This document shows positions 18,184-27,300 of a DNA stretch of 38,883 bases, in pieces. The translations under genes were made by a program, and so were the position numbers. This stretch comes from an uncultured Isosphaeraceae bacterium (lineage in GTDB: Bacteria > Planctomycetota > Planctomycetia > Isosphaerales > Isosphaeraceae): assembly GCA_937858365.1 (NCBI GenBank), contig CALLYK010000564.1:1-38883 (forward strand), written 5' to 3'. Within the stretch, counting starts at the first letter, position 1. Each line of letters starts with the position of its first letter. The notes under the pieces are model-generated. The model was given only the letters and a program-made list of their open reading frames with translations. It made no database searches and was not told the origin of the DNA.

Positions 18184-18951
18184 GTGGACCTCTTCGACCT
18201 GACGGGCAAGGTGGCGATCGTCACCGGCGGCAACGGTGGGATCGGCCTGGGCATGGCGCGCGGCCTCGCCGGCGCGGGGGCCGCGATCGCGATCGTCGCC
18301 CGCAACACCGAGAAATCGGCCGAGGCCGCCGAGTTTCTCACACGCGAGACCGGCACCAAGGCGATCGTCGTGACGGCCGACGTCGCCCTCGAAGCCGATT
18401 GTCAGCGAGCGGTCGCCGAAGTCGCCCAAGGACTCGGACGTATCGATGTCCTCTTCAACAACGCCGGCATCAACATTCGCAAACCGCCTCATGAAATGTC
18501 CCTCGACGAATGGCGCTCCGTGATGGACGTGAACCTCACCAGCGCCTTCCTCATGTCCAAGGCCGTTTATCCGTGGATGAAGAAAGCGGGCGGCGGCAAG
18601 ATCGTCAACATCGGCAGCATGACCTCGATCTTCGGCGCGAGCTTCGCGCCGGCCTACGCGACCAGCAAGGGCGGGATCGTCCAACTCACCAAGAGCCTGG
18701 CCCTGGCCTGGGCGGCCGACCGCATCCAGGTCAACGCGATCCTGCCCGGTTGGTTTGAGACCGACCTGACCGACAAGGCCCGCGTGGAGGTCCCAGGGCT
18801 TTACGAGAAGGTCATCAACCGCATCCCAACGGGCCGATGGGCCAAACCGTCGGACATGGCCGGCACGGCGATCTGGCTAGCTTGCTCCGCCAGCGACTAC
18901 GTGACGGGCATCGCCGTGCCCGTGGACGGCGGTTACACCGCGATGCTCTGA
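18184..18951 (+). CDS. SDR-family oxidoreductase (gluconate 5-dehydrogenase-like)
   Basis: A 255-residue classical short-chain dehydrogenase. It has the Rossmann motif TGGNGGIG at residues 14-21, NNAGIN, the catalytic Ser of IGSMTS, and the active-site YATSK. The C-terminus ends ASDYVTGIAVPVDGGYTAML. The pattern is closest to 2-keto-3-deoxygluconate or gluconate 5-dehydrogenase-type SDRs, but the substrate cannot be fixed from sequence. I start it at the GTG at 18184, which has GGGGA about six bases upstream and gives the usual short leader (DLFDLTGKVAIV). The open frame extends far upstream without similarity. The FKBP gene follows 26 bases later, so the two may share a transcript. Confidence 0.88.
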   Translation: MDLFDLTGKVAIVTGGNGGIGLGMARGLAGAGAAIAIVARNTEKSAEAAEFLTRETGTKAIVVTADVALEADCQRAVAEVAQGLGRIDVLFNNAGINIRKPPHEMSLDEWRSVMDVNLTSAFLMSKAVYPWMKKAGGGKIVNIGSMTSIFGASFAPAYATSKGGIVQLTKSLALAWAADRIQVNAILPGWFETDLTDKARVEVPGLYEKVINRIPTGRWAKPSDMAGTAIWLACSASDYVTGIAVPVDGGYTAML

Positions 18952-18977
18952 TCCATCATCTGAGAAGGTCCCAACAC

Positions 18978-19391
18978 ATGGCCCGATTTCAAGCGCCTCG
19001 ATGGACCCTCCGGGCCTCGCTTGTGCTGGTGGCCCTGGTCGCCCTGATCTTCGCCTACTTCCGACCACGCACGACGCGCGTGTACGACGTTCAGGTCGGT
19101 TCGGGAAGGACGGTCCAAAAGGGGGACCGCGTGGAGGTCCATTACGTGGGGACCCTCGCCGATGGGACCGTTTTCGACTCCTCGAAAGTCAGAGACCAAC
19201 CGATCGAGTTCATCCTGGGACAAGGCAACGTCATCCGAGGCTGGGACCTGGGCGTGGAAGGAATGCGCGTCGGCGGCAAGCGAAGGCTGGTCATCCCGCC
19301 CAATGAGGGCTATGGAGACAAGGGCGTCCCTTCCCTCATTCCGCCCAAGTCGACCTTGTCGTTTGAAGTCGAACTCCTCGGGCCCCCTTGA
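18978..19391 (+). CDS. Membrane-anchored FKBP-type peptidyl-prolyl isomerase
   Basis: A 137-residue protein with a short basic N-terminus, one hydrophobic segment (ASLVLVALVALIFAYF, residues ~14-29) that would act as a membrane anchor or signal, and a single FKBP domain (~residues 45-137). Family hallmarks are VEVHYVGTLADGTVFDSS, VIRGWDLGVEGMRVGGKRRL and IPPNEGYGDKG. It should catalyse cis-trans isomerisation of prolyl bonds outside the cytoplasm and assist folding of exported proteins. The ATG at 18978 is preceded by AGAAGG with 9-base spacing. It may be cotranscribed with the SDR gene; the RDD gene is convergent, 29 bases past the stop. Confidence 0.93.
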   Translation: MARFQAPRWTLRASLVLVALVALIFAYFRPRTTRVYDVQVGSGRTVQKGDRVEVHYVGTLADGTVFDSSKVRDQPIEFILGQGNVIRGWDLGVEGMRVGGKRRLVIPPNEGYGDKGVPSLIPPKSTLSFEVELLGPP

Positions 19392-19414
19392 GACCGCGAA
19401 GCCGGATCGGTCTC
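19390..19414. terminator. Hairpin between convergent FKBP and RDD genes
   Basis: GAGACCG (19390-19396) pairs perfectly with CGGTCTC (19408-19414) across an 11-base loop, overlapping the FKBP stop codon. It sits in the 29-base convergent gap and could serve both genes, but there is no U-tract. Confidence 0.3.
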
Positions 19415-19420
19415 TCGCGA

Positions 19421-19918
19421 TCAACGCGCCTTGAGCACGAGCGTCCCACCCAGGAGGTCGTGAAGGGCCTGCTTTCGCTGGGTGAACGCGGCCATGATGT
19501 AGCCGATGCAGAAGATCGCGCTGGACAAGATCTTGCACACTTCGCGCGCGATCGCCCGACCATACGTGAGCGGCTGACCGTTGGTGTCGGTCACTTTCAG
19601 ACCGAGCACGATCTTGCCCAGGCTGGCCTGGTGCGTCGAACAATTCATCAGGGCGTGATAGGCGACGCCGATCAAAAAGGCGACCATCGTCGCGCCCACG
19701 AAGGGGACGGTCTCCTGCATCGCGTGGCGGAGCGAGGAAGGCAAGACGGCCATGATCAACGGAGTGAGCAAACCGGCGATCGCTCCCAGGATGATGTCAT
19801 CCAGGAACATGGCGAAGAATCGGCGCCAGAAGCCGCCGTATCCGAGGAAGGCGGACTCGACTTTCACAGGGCCTGGGGCGAAGTACGGGTCTCCAGGGGC
19901 GGCCGAGGGCATGGACAT
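19421..19918 (-). CDS. RDD-family membrane protein
   Basis: A 165-residue protein with the RDD signature: GFWRRFFAMFLDDIILG in the first helix (Arg and paired Asp), a middle helix (FVGATMVAFLIGVAYHALM), the SLGKIVLGLKVTDTNGQPLT loop and a C-terminal helix followed by RKQALHDLLGGTLVL. RDD proteins are small multi-pass membrane proteins, some linked to ion transport or stress tolerance, mostly uncharacterised. AAGAGG lies seven bases before the ATG at 19918. Only 13 bases separate it from the permease upstream on the same strand, so the two are probably cotranscribed. Confidence 0.9.
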   Translation of the reverse strand: MSMPSAAPGDPYFAPGPVKVESAFLGYGGFWRRFFAMFLDDIILGAIAGLLTPLIMAVLPSSLRHAMQETVPFVGATMVAFLIGVAYHALMNCSTHQASLGKIVLGLKVTDTNGQPLTYGRAIAREVCKILSSAIFCIGYIMAAFTQRKQALHDLLGGTLVLKAR

Positions 19919-19931
19919 GCTGGACCTCTTG

Positions 19932-21452
19932 CTAGCTGGTCGTTGAGGACGGGGACCGACCGCGATTGAACGCGGTCCAGAGGAAGTACACCGGGACCCC
20001 GGTCAGCACCAGCGCGAAGCCGATCCCCGAGGTCCACGGCACGACGATGATCAGGTCCAGGATGATCAGGCAGGCCAAGACGATGTAGATGACTGCCGGC
20101 AACGGATACAGAGGTGTCCGATACGGCCGCTCCATCTTCGGCGCCCGAAAACGCAAGACGATCACCGAGGCGACCATGATCGTGTAAAACGACAGGTCGG
20201 CCGACGTGATGTATTCGAGCAACTGACCATAAACATTGCCGAAGGTCCCGTCTTTTTCCACGGTCCTCGGCAAGGTGAGCAAACAGGCCCAAACGCATTG
20301 CAGGACCAGGGCCACGGCGGGCACGTGTCGCTGGTTGGTCGTCCCGATGGCGCGGAAGAAGAGGCCGTCGCGGGCCATCGCGTAATAGACGCGCGCACCG
20401 GAAAGCACCAGGCCGTTCACGCAGCCGGAGGTCGAAATCAGGATCGCCCCGGCCATCAGATAAACACCGATCGGGCCGAAGACGGCGTCCATCGTGGCCG
20501 TGCCCACGCGGTCTTGGTCGGCGTGCTGGATCTGGTCCAGGGAAAGCGTCAGCACGTAGCCGACGTTCGCGAGCAAATACAGCAAGACGACCGAGGCCGT
20601 GCCCATCAGCAAGGCGCGCGGCAAGACGCGGCCCGGGTCCTTCGTTTCGCCCCCCGTGAACGTGACCGTGTTCCAGGCCGTTTGCGAGAACAAAGGGCCC
20701 ACCAGGGCCTTGCCGAAGAGCATGATGAAACCGATCGTGCCCGCCACTCCGAGCGCGGCGACTTCCTTGTCCGCCTTCGCGAGCGTCCAGCCGTTCGCGT
20801 CGGCGTCCCACCACGAGGACGTGAACGCGGCCCCCGCCTTGCTCGCACCGATGAGCCCCACCACGATCAAGCCGATGAGCGCGGCCGTTTTCGTGAATGT
20901 GAACACGTTTTGCAAGGTCGAGCCGGCCTTCAAGCCGCGCGTGTTCAAGAGGGTCAGACCGATGATGAGGACGATCGCGGTCAATTGCTGAGTCGAGAGG
21001 CTGAGGGCGTATGGGCCCAGCTTGATCGGTTCGACGAGGTACGAATTGGGTGCGACCGCGGGCAGGAAGACGCCCAGGAACTTGGCGAAGGCGACCGCGA
21101 CCGCCGCGATCGTCCCCGTTTGGACGACGAGGAAGGTGGACCAACCGAAGAGGAAACCAACCGGCTTACCGTAAGCCTCGCGGAGGAAGATGTACTGCCC
21201 GCCGGCATGGGGCATCATCGCGGCGACTTCTCCGGCGCACATGGCCCCCGTGACGGTGAGGATGCCCGCCAAGACCCACGCGGCCAAGAGCCAGCCGGGA
21301 GAGCCGACCAAACGCGCCGACTCGGCCGACGTGATGAAGATCCCCGAGCCGATCATGGAGCCCATCACGATCGCCGTGGCGTCGATCAGGCCCAGGTCTC
21401 GCACGAGTTGGGGCTTGGTCTCGGCGGAGGTCCCGGGGTCGCTCTTGCTCAT
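19932..21452 (-). CDS. APC-superfamily amino-acid permease
   Basis: A 506-residue transporter with about 12 transmembrane helices. The first helix carries DATAIVMGSMIGSGIF, the APC-family substrate-binding GSxIGSGIF motif. Other family features are GGQYIFLREAYG and FLFGW (helix 3), FGKALVGPLFSQTAWNTV with GGETKDPGR, and the PKMERPYRTPLYP loop near the C-terminus. It resembles the LAT/y+L-type branch of amino-acid exchangers. The substrate cannot be assigned. The ATG at 21452 gives a short hydrophilic leader but has no strong ribosome binding site. The RDD gene follows in the same direction. Confidence 0.93.
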   Translation of the reverse strand: MSKSDPGTSAETKPQLVRDLGLIDATAIVMGSMIGSGIFITSAESARLVGSPGWLLAAWVLAGILTVTGAMCAGEVAAMMPHAGGQYIFLREAYGKPVGFLFGWSTFLVVQTGTIAAVAVAFAKFLGVFLPAVAPNSYLVEPIKLGPYALSLSTQQLTAIVLIIGLTLLNTRGLKAGSTLQNVFTFTKTAALIGLIVVGLIGASKAGAAFTSSWWDADANGWTLAKADKEVAALGVAGTIGFIMLFGKALVGPLFSQTAWNTVTFTGGETKDPGRVLPRALLMGTASVVLLYLLANVGYVLTLSLDQIQHADQDRVGTATMDAVFGPIGVYLMAGAILISTSGCVNGLVLSGARVYYAMARDGLFFRAIGTTNQRHVPAVALVLQCVWACLLTLPRTVEKDGTFGNVYGQLLEYITSADLSFYTIMVASVIVLRFRAPKMERPYRTPLYPLPAVIYIVLACLIILDLIIVVPWTSGIGFALVLTGVPVYFLWTAFNRGRSPSSTTS

Positions 21453-21679
21453 CGGTGTGTCGTGTCGTTGTGTCCGGTCCGAGCGCGGCGTGGTCTGTCC
21501 AGGCGCGGCGAGGCACCATCTCAGCCGAGAGGGGCGGGAAACACAAGAGGGAGCGAACCAAGCGGGGCCCCTCGGTCACACGACACGATTTACAGGCTCC
21601 GCCTGATCGGCGGTAAGTTCGTCGCCGAAGGCTCTGACTCCTCTGCTGCGAGGCGTTCAACTCGGCGAGGACAACAAGG

Positions 21680-22464
21680 ATGGGCAAGGACGTCGTCACC
21701 ATTCCCGAGCACTTGCGGACTCAACTAGGCCAGGTGGCTCGCGAGATCGGTCGCAAGGTCTCGCGACGAGCTTCCCTCGGGCACCAAGTTATCCGAGTTG
21801 GGGGACCTCGCCGGGGCCATTGGCGACGAGACCGCTCGGCACCTCGCCGAGACTCAAGTCCAAGGTCGGGCTAAGGACTTGGTCGAACAGGAGACGGGCC
21901 CTTGCCCGCCATGCGGGGGGGCCACCCGGAAGATGCCTCCCCGGGCCCGCGTGTTGCTCACCCTGCGGGGGGATGTCCGGTGGCCGGATTTGAACCAGTC
22001 CTGAGTTTAGTGCACGCGTTGAGCGACGTCTTCGCGGCGGCCTTCGAGGGACGCCCCCAAGACGAGTGGGCCGCGGTAAGTGGTCGCTGCATGACGTCTG
22101 GGTGGGCGATCTGGCGTCAATCTTGCCCGAACTGGAGGAACGCTCCAAGACGCTGGGTAGCGCCTGCCAAGGTGTGCGCCGATCGGGGTTCGATGGCCTG
22201 CGATACTTGAGAAACAAGGCGCAGCAAATGCGCTACGACCAATACCGTCGCGAGGGCCTGCCGATCATGAGCTGCGGATTGGAGTCGGCGACCTAGAAGA
22301 CCAAGAGGCGAGTGACGGGGAGCGAGACGTACTGGTCGCCGGAAGTGGCCGAGGCGATCCTGCAACTGTGGGCCGACCCCCTGAGCAAGACCGCGGTGAT
22401 GGACCACTTCTGGAAAGAGAGGGCGGCCCGAGCCGATGGCTCCCGCCCTTACCGAAAGGCATAG
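21680..22464 (+). pseudogene. Decayed transposase, probably ISKra4 family
   Basis: This stretch holds pieces of one transposase in different frames. An N-terminal part (SELGDLAGAIGDETARHLAE, then ETGPCPPCGGATRKMPPRAR) has the CPxCGG knuckle seen near the start of ISKra4-type transposases. The reading then breaks near 22004. After an apparent internal deletion, VFAAAFEGRPQDEWAA and, in another frame, VGDLASILPELEERSKTL, YRREGLPIMSCGLESAT (compare LPITSGLVEST) and KRRVTGSERYW follow. An in-frame TAG at 22294-22296 interrupts that C-terminal part, which ends at a TAG at 22462-22464. The central catalytic region seems to be missing. I could not define terminal inverted repeats. Transposase origin is clear; the family is less certain. 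Confidence 0.72.
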
Positions 22465-22883
22465 TTAGCACTCGTCAATTCAAACAACGTCGTGCGCCCC
22501 GTCGGCAGGGACCGGGCCGGACTTGAGCCTATTTTCCGAAGTCTCAATGCTTCATGGGTTTGTAAGAAATACGCCCCAGACGGTCCGCCGTGACAAAGGG
22601 GTTTTCGGAGGGGTCTGCGTGATCGACAAGGTCGGACCGGACCCAGAATGCGTCGGGGCCAGGGAGGATCGCCGCAAGGTCTTTCTTGGGTGTGCCTTGT
22701 GGTCTTCGTCAAGGTTCATTGGGCGCGAACTTCCCGGAATTGGCATGGTGGTTGCTCTTAGGTTGGTCCGTCGCGAGCCGGCCCTGGCCGATCGCAAGCA
22801 GCCCTTCCTCAAGTTTCCGACCGCCGCAACCGACACGAACCACACGCCCACCGGCGAAGACATAAGAGAACAGGGAGGTCCCG
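22465..22883. other. Intergenic region upstream of the CAP-domain gene
   Basis: This 419-base gap shows no gene with recognisable family features on either strand. It must hold the promoter of the CAP gene, but I see no convincing -35/-10 pair. It may include more debris of the inserted element upstream. Confidence 0.35.
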
Positions 22884-23966
22884 ATGGCCCGTTTCAGCCC
22901 CCGACGCCCCTTGATGATGGAGACCCTGGAACGCCGAGAGCTGCTCTCCGTGGGCACCGCCGCCATCGAACAGTACGCCTTGGAACAGCTCAATCGGGCC
23001 CGGACCAATCCCAGCCAAGTCGCCCAAGACGTCACGAGCAACCTCACGCGATCGGCCCGCGACACCTTCTCGTTCTACAACGTCAACGTGGACCAGGTCC
23101 GCAACGAGATCGGATCGACCCCCGCCGTCCAGCCGTTGGCCTGGAACGACGACCTCGCCCAAGCGGCCGACCGTCTGAGCCGCGACATGGCCGTGAACGG
23201 CTTCCAGTCGCACGTCGGTTCCGACGGATCGTCAATCGAGCAGCGCATCTCCGACGCCGGCTACAACAACCGGGCGAGCTACGGCGAGAACGCCTTCGCC
23301 TATGCCGACTCGGTCGATCAGGCGATGCAGGCCTTCCTCGTCGATTACGGCAACCCCGGCAAGGGTCATCGCAACAACATCTATAACGACTCGTACCGCG
23401 AGGTCGGCATTTCGATCAACGCGGCGCAGGCCAAGGGTGTTGGCCCGGAGATCGTCGTCCAGAACTTCGGCAGCCAACAGAACGAGAAGCCCTACCTCTT
23501 GGGCGTCGTTTATCAAGACAACAACCACGACAACGCCTACCAGGTGGGCGAGGGGACCGACCAACTGACCATCAGCGTGACGCCGCTCGACGGCAACACG
23601 CGCCGGCCGACCGGCCCCACGATCGACGTCGCGCCCTGGGGCTCGGGCGGTTATCAAGTGCAGCTCGACCCGGGTCTCTATCGGGTCGTCGCCCACCAGG
23701 GAGACCGGACCTTCCGCACGCAGGAAGTGAACATCGGCAGCGACAACGTGAAGGTGGACTTCGACCTGACCGACACCTGGCAGCAAACGCCAACCCCCAC
23801 GCCCGCCCCTACTCCTCAGCCCCAAGCACAGCCCCAGACCCAGAACTCTTGGACGGGCGTGAGCCAGACGCAATCGGCGCCGACGCCGACCGTGAAGGCC
23901 ACCCCCAAGACGCTCGCGTTCACCTGGGCCAACCTGAGTTGGAAGGGCTGGAACGCTCGCTCCTGA
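22884..23966 (+). CDS. Secreted CAP/SCP-domain protein with LEPR-XLL-type N-terminus
   Basis: A 360-residue protein. The N-terminus FSPRRPLMMETLERRELLS matches the planctomycete LEPR-XLL-type motif that marks exported or surface proteins. Residues ~28-190 form a CAP (SCP-like, PF00188) domain: ALEQLNRARTNP, LAWNDDLAQAADRLSRDMA, SHVGSDG, YGENAF and GHRNNIYNDSYREVGISI. A ~100-residue beta-rich domain follows (GVVYQDNNHDNAYQVGEG), resembling Ca-binding or carboxypeptidase-regulatory-like repeats. A Pro/Thr/Gln-rich linker (from ~residue 290) and a short tail end the protein. GGGAGG lies five bases before the ATG. A strong terminator follows, so the gene is monocistronic. Bacterial CAP proteins are poorly understood. 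Confidence 0.92.
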   Translation: MARFSPRRPLMMETLERRELLSVGTAAIEQYALEQLNRARTNPSQVAQDVTSNLTRSARDTFSFYNVNVDQVRNEIGSTPAVQPLAWNDDLAQAADRLSRDMAVNGFQSHVGSDGSSIEQRISDAGYNNRASYGENAFAYADSVDQAMQAFLVDYGNPGKGHRNNIYNDSYREVGISINAAQAKGVGPEIVVQNFGSQQNEKPYLLGVVYQDNNHDNAYQVGEGTDQLTISVTPLDGNTRRPTGPTIDVAPWGSGGYQVQLDPGLYRVVAHQGDRTFRTQEVNIGSDNVKVDFDLTDTWQQTPTPTPAPTPQPQAQPQTQNSWTGVSQTQSAPTPTVKATPKTLAFTWANLSWKGWNARS

Positions 23967-24009
23967 TCCCATCACCCGTCACGACCTCGAAGGAACGAAG
24001 TCGGCACTC

Positions 24010-24048
24010 GACCCGCCCGCGGCCCCGCACCGCGGGCGGGTCGTTTTT
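24010..24048 (+). terminator. Strong intrinsic terminator of the CAP gene
   Basis: A perfect 13-bp GC-rich stem (GACCCGCCCGCGG at 24010-24022, its complement at 24030-24042) with a seven-base loop is followed by GTTTTT. It starts 44 bases past the CAP stop. Confidence 0.9.
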
Positions 24049-24052
24049 GTAG

Positions 24053-24163
24053 GACTGGCCGAGACCTGGCGTTCGGGATCTTGTCCACGACCCCGTCCGA
24101 GGGTGCCTCCGCCATGTGCCCGAGGAGTATTCCTGGTCGTATGTGAACAAGGGGGAATTCTAA
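24053..24163 (+). pseudogene. C-terminal remnant of a REP-associated (Y1/RAYT-like) transposase
   Basis: A 36-codon frame between a TAG (24050-24052) and a TAA (24161-24163) contains LVHDPVRGCLRHVPEEYSWS. This aligns without gaps to the conserved end of REP-associated tyrosine transposases (YIxxNPVRAGLVxRPEDWPWSS). The catalytic HUH and Tyr regions are absent, so this is a scrap. It ends five bases before a perfect palindrome and palindromic repeats, the kind of sequence these enzymes act on. The match is short, so the call is tentative. Confidence 0.5.
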
Positions 24164-24167
24164 CTTA

Positions 24168-24245
24168 GGGGACAGGCATTTCTGCCTGTCCCCAACGACT
24201 TCTGCCTGTGCCCAACTTATGAGGCAGACAAGAATGTCTGCCCTC
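24168..24245. repeat. Cluster of REP-like palindromes
   Basis: GGGGACAGGCA (24168-24178) pairs perfectly with 24183-24193 across a TTTC loop. A partial copy, TCTGCCTGTGCCC, follows at 24201-24213. A second, related hairpin pairs GGCAGACA (24223-24230) with TGTCTGCC (24235-24242) across AGAA. The shared GGCAGA/CAGGCA core suggests one repeat family. The cluster could also help end transcription of the giant gene, which converges on it. Confidence 0.7.
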
Positions 24246-24345
24246 CGGCTTCTTCTTCATGGCCTGGAGCCGGTCCACGACCATTTCGGCGAGGGCCTGG
24301 CGGTCATCCTCCAAATGTCTGGTGAAAAGGCCCGCCCCCGCGCGT

Positions 24346-27300
24346 TCAGGCCAAACCGAGGAAGTCGCCCGAACCCAAGGACGAACGCTGGGTCCCCTTC
24401 AGGCGGACCTTCTTCCCCGAGGGTAGCGTGATGACGGAGTCGGCCCCTCGTTGGACCGTGGCCGCCATGAGGTCGGCGAACGACCAATTCGGAAACGCGG
24501 CGAGGTCCGCCTTGTCGAGGCCCGCGACGAAGTCGGTGACGATGTCCTGACCGTCGATGTCCTCGGCCCCGAAGCGGAAGACGTCGGCCCCTGGCCCGCC
24601 CGTAAGCGTGTTGTTCCCGGCCAGGCCGTCGAGAATGTCATCTCCTGCGCCGCCCCGAAGGTCATTCCTTTGGGCGTTGCCGATGATCGTGTCGTTGCCG
24701 TCGCCACCATCAACGTAGTCCAACAGGGCGAACGACGTGGCCGAGAAATCGAGAAGGTCGTTCGCGGCCGTGCCCTGGATGCACTGGTTCGAGGCGTTCG
24801 TGTTGCCCTTGATGAGTTCGATCGAGTTGGCCGGACCGAACACGGCGAGCACGAGACCATCGTTCGCGCCTGGATTGAGGATGCGGTCATGGCCCTCTCC
24901 ACCGATCAAGGTGACCGTCGTGAAGGCGTCGCCCCAACCGAGGAAGGTGTCGTCATCGAGGCCGCCGTCGAGAAGGTCCGTCTGGCCGGCGCCGCCGATG
25001 AGGACATCGTCACCCAGGCCGCCGAGGACGGTGTCGTTGCCGAGACCGCCGTCCAGCGAGTCGCTACCGGCGCCGCCGTCGAGAAAGTCATCTCCCGCGC
25101 CGCCCCGAAGGTCGTTCCTCTGGGCGTTGCCGATGATCGTGTCGTTGCCGTCGCCGCCATCAACGTAGTCCAAGAGGGCCAACGACGTGGCCGAGAAATC
25201 GAGAAAGTCGTTCGCGGCGGTGCCCTGAATGCTCTGGTCCGCGTAACTAGTGTTGCCCTTGATGAGCTCGATGGAATTGGTCGGACGGAACAGGGCGAGC
25301 ACGAGACCGCCATCGGCACCTGGATTCAGGATGCGGTCTTGGCCGTCGCCGCCGAACAAGGTGGCGGTCGTGAACGCTTCTCCCCAGCCTCGGAAGGTGT
25401 CGTCGCCGGCCCCCGTGTCGGCCGTCAGGAGACAGGGCAGGGGGGCGGTCACCGCGAGCGTGTCGTTGCCGCCGTCGAGGAGCACGGTGATGCCCGTCAG
25501 GCCGGATGGATAGGTCCTGGGCGTCGTCCCGAGGAAGGCCGCTTGAGCGACCACGCCACCGCCCACCGTGGGCGAGAGCGAAAGCGTGTCCGCCCCGCTG
25601 GTCCCCACCACTTCCAGCCACGTGCCGACCTGTCGGGACCCTGTGATGTAGACGGTCGTCGCGGCCGACGTGGTGGCGCCGTCGCGATCGACCACCGTGA
25701 TCGTGACCGTATACGTGCCCCCAGCCGTGAAGAGGCGACTGGCCGTGATCGTGCCCGATCCTGGGACCTCGGCAACGGTCCCGGCGCTGGTCGTGCCGTC
25801 ACCCCAAGCGACGTAGGCCGTGTGGGTGTCCAGCAGCCCCGCGTCCGTGAACGAAGCGGTGAGCGTGACGCTCTGCCCTTCGCGCTTCGCCCCAATGGTC
25901 GCGGCGTTCGTGGTGAGCGCCGTCACCACCGGGGGCAGGTTGGCCACCGTCAACGTGAACGTTAGGGTCGTTAGGCCCCCTTGACCGTCGTCGGCCGTCA
26001 CGACCACCGACTGAGCGGGCAGGGGACCGTCGATGGGCGTGTGGGTCCAGGTCCAGGTCCCGCCCGGTCCGACCGTGATCGCGCCGAGGCTCGCCGAGAG
26101 GCTGACGATATCGCCGTCGATGTCGTCGTAGGTGCCCGTGAGGGAGGCGGAGGACCCTTCAAACGCGGCCACCGTGCTCGCCGAGGCCGCGAGCGTCGGC
26201 GCGTGGTTTCGAGGCGTGATGGTGATGGTGACGGTCGCGATGTTGCTGAGGTAGGTGCCATCGGAGACCTGATAAGTGAACGTCACGGCGCCGACGAAGC
26301 CGGCGATCGGGGCATACGTGAACGAGCCGTCGGCCGCGAACGAGAGAGGACCGCCGGCCGGCCCGGCGACCAGCGTCGCGGTCAGCGGGTCAAGGTCCGG
26401 GTCGGTGTCGTTGGCGAGGACCCCTGGCGCAGCGATTGTGAGGGGGGTGCCTTCGAGGGTGTCGTAGGCGTCGTTGGACGCGGACGGCGCGGAACCGAGT
26501 TGCGGGCCTGGGTCGGGAATGTCGCCCGCGACGAGTGCCATCACGGTCGGGCTGAAAACGGCCCGCAAGTGGCGGCCGCCGCCCAGGTCCAGCCCCGTCT
26601 TCGTGGCGAAGTCGCGGGAACGCGACGCGAACGTGACGAGATTGTAACGGTCGCCGTCCACAGGAACGTAACCCCAGGGAATGGAGACGGCGAGCGTGCC
26701 GTCGAGGTTGGCCCGGCCGCCGATGGTCAGGTGGTCGTACTCGCCCGTGTCGGGCCTGTGGAGTTGCATGAAAATCACGCCGGTCGCCGTTTGGGTGAAG
26801 TCGCCTTGAACAGCGAGCGCGCCCGGCTCGCCGCCGACGGTCAGCCAACCACGATTGATCAGGCCCCCCGAGATCGTGCCGAGGGCCCCCAACTCGCCGC
26901 CGACGGAGACGTCGAGCGTGCCGGCGATCACGGTCCCGCCGATCGTCTCGATGCCCACCCGCCGCGAGAGCGTGGTCGTGCTCGCGCCGAACGCGATCGT
27001 GCCGCCGTTGTACGCCTGCACGTAAGTCGTGAAGTTGGTCCAACCTTGCGAGCCGGTCGTGCCCGCGAGCGTGGTCAGGCCCGGCAAGTTGAGCCTGCTA
27101 CTGGGGCCGTCGGCGCGAAGGAACTGGTGGAAATTCGCGCCGCCGTCGAAACTGGTCGCCGGCACGGTGAGCACGCCGCCGTTGGTCGCGTAAAGGCTGA
27201 CGCTCGTCATCGAGACCAACGACGGGACGAGCAAGACGCCATCGGCGTCGACCTGAAGCGACTCCCCCGCGCCTCCGCCCGCGAGGGTCGTGAGCGCGGG

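Larger units (their letters stand above)
23967..24345. other. Convergent intergenic region with terminator, transposase scrap and palindromes
   Basis: This 379-base gap between the convergent CAP gene and giant surface-protein gene contains the CAP terminator, a RAYT-like remnant and a palindrome cluster (listed separately). On the minus strand, just past the giant gene's stop, a further short frame reads HLEDDRQALAEMVVDRLQAM; it looks like an orphan C-terminal gene fragment, which I cannot assign. Confidence 0.5.

Noticed and set aside
21978-22015. T-arm-like GGTTCAAATCC on the minus strand, resembling a tRNA 3' half
   Set aside because: No acceptor, D-arm or acceptable anticodon loop can be built around it, and it lies within the decayed transposase.
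22552-22863. 103-codon frame on the minus strand upstream of the CAP gene
   Set aside because: No recognisable domain, no good ribosome binding site, and composition like non-coding high-GC sequence.
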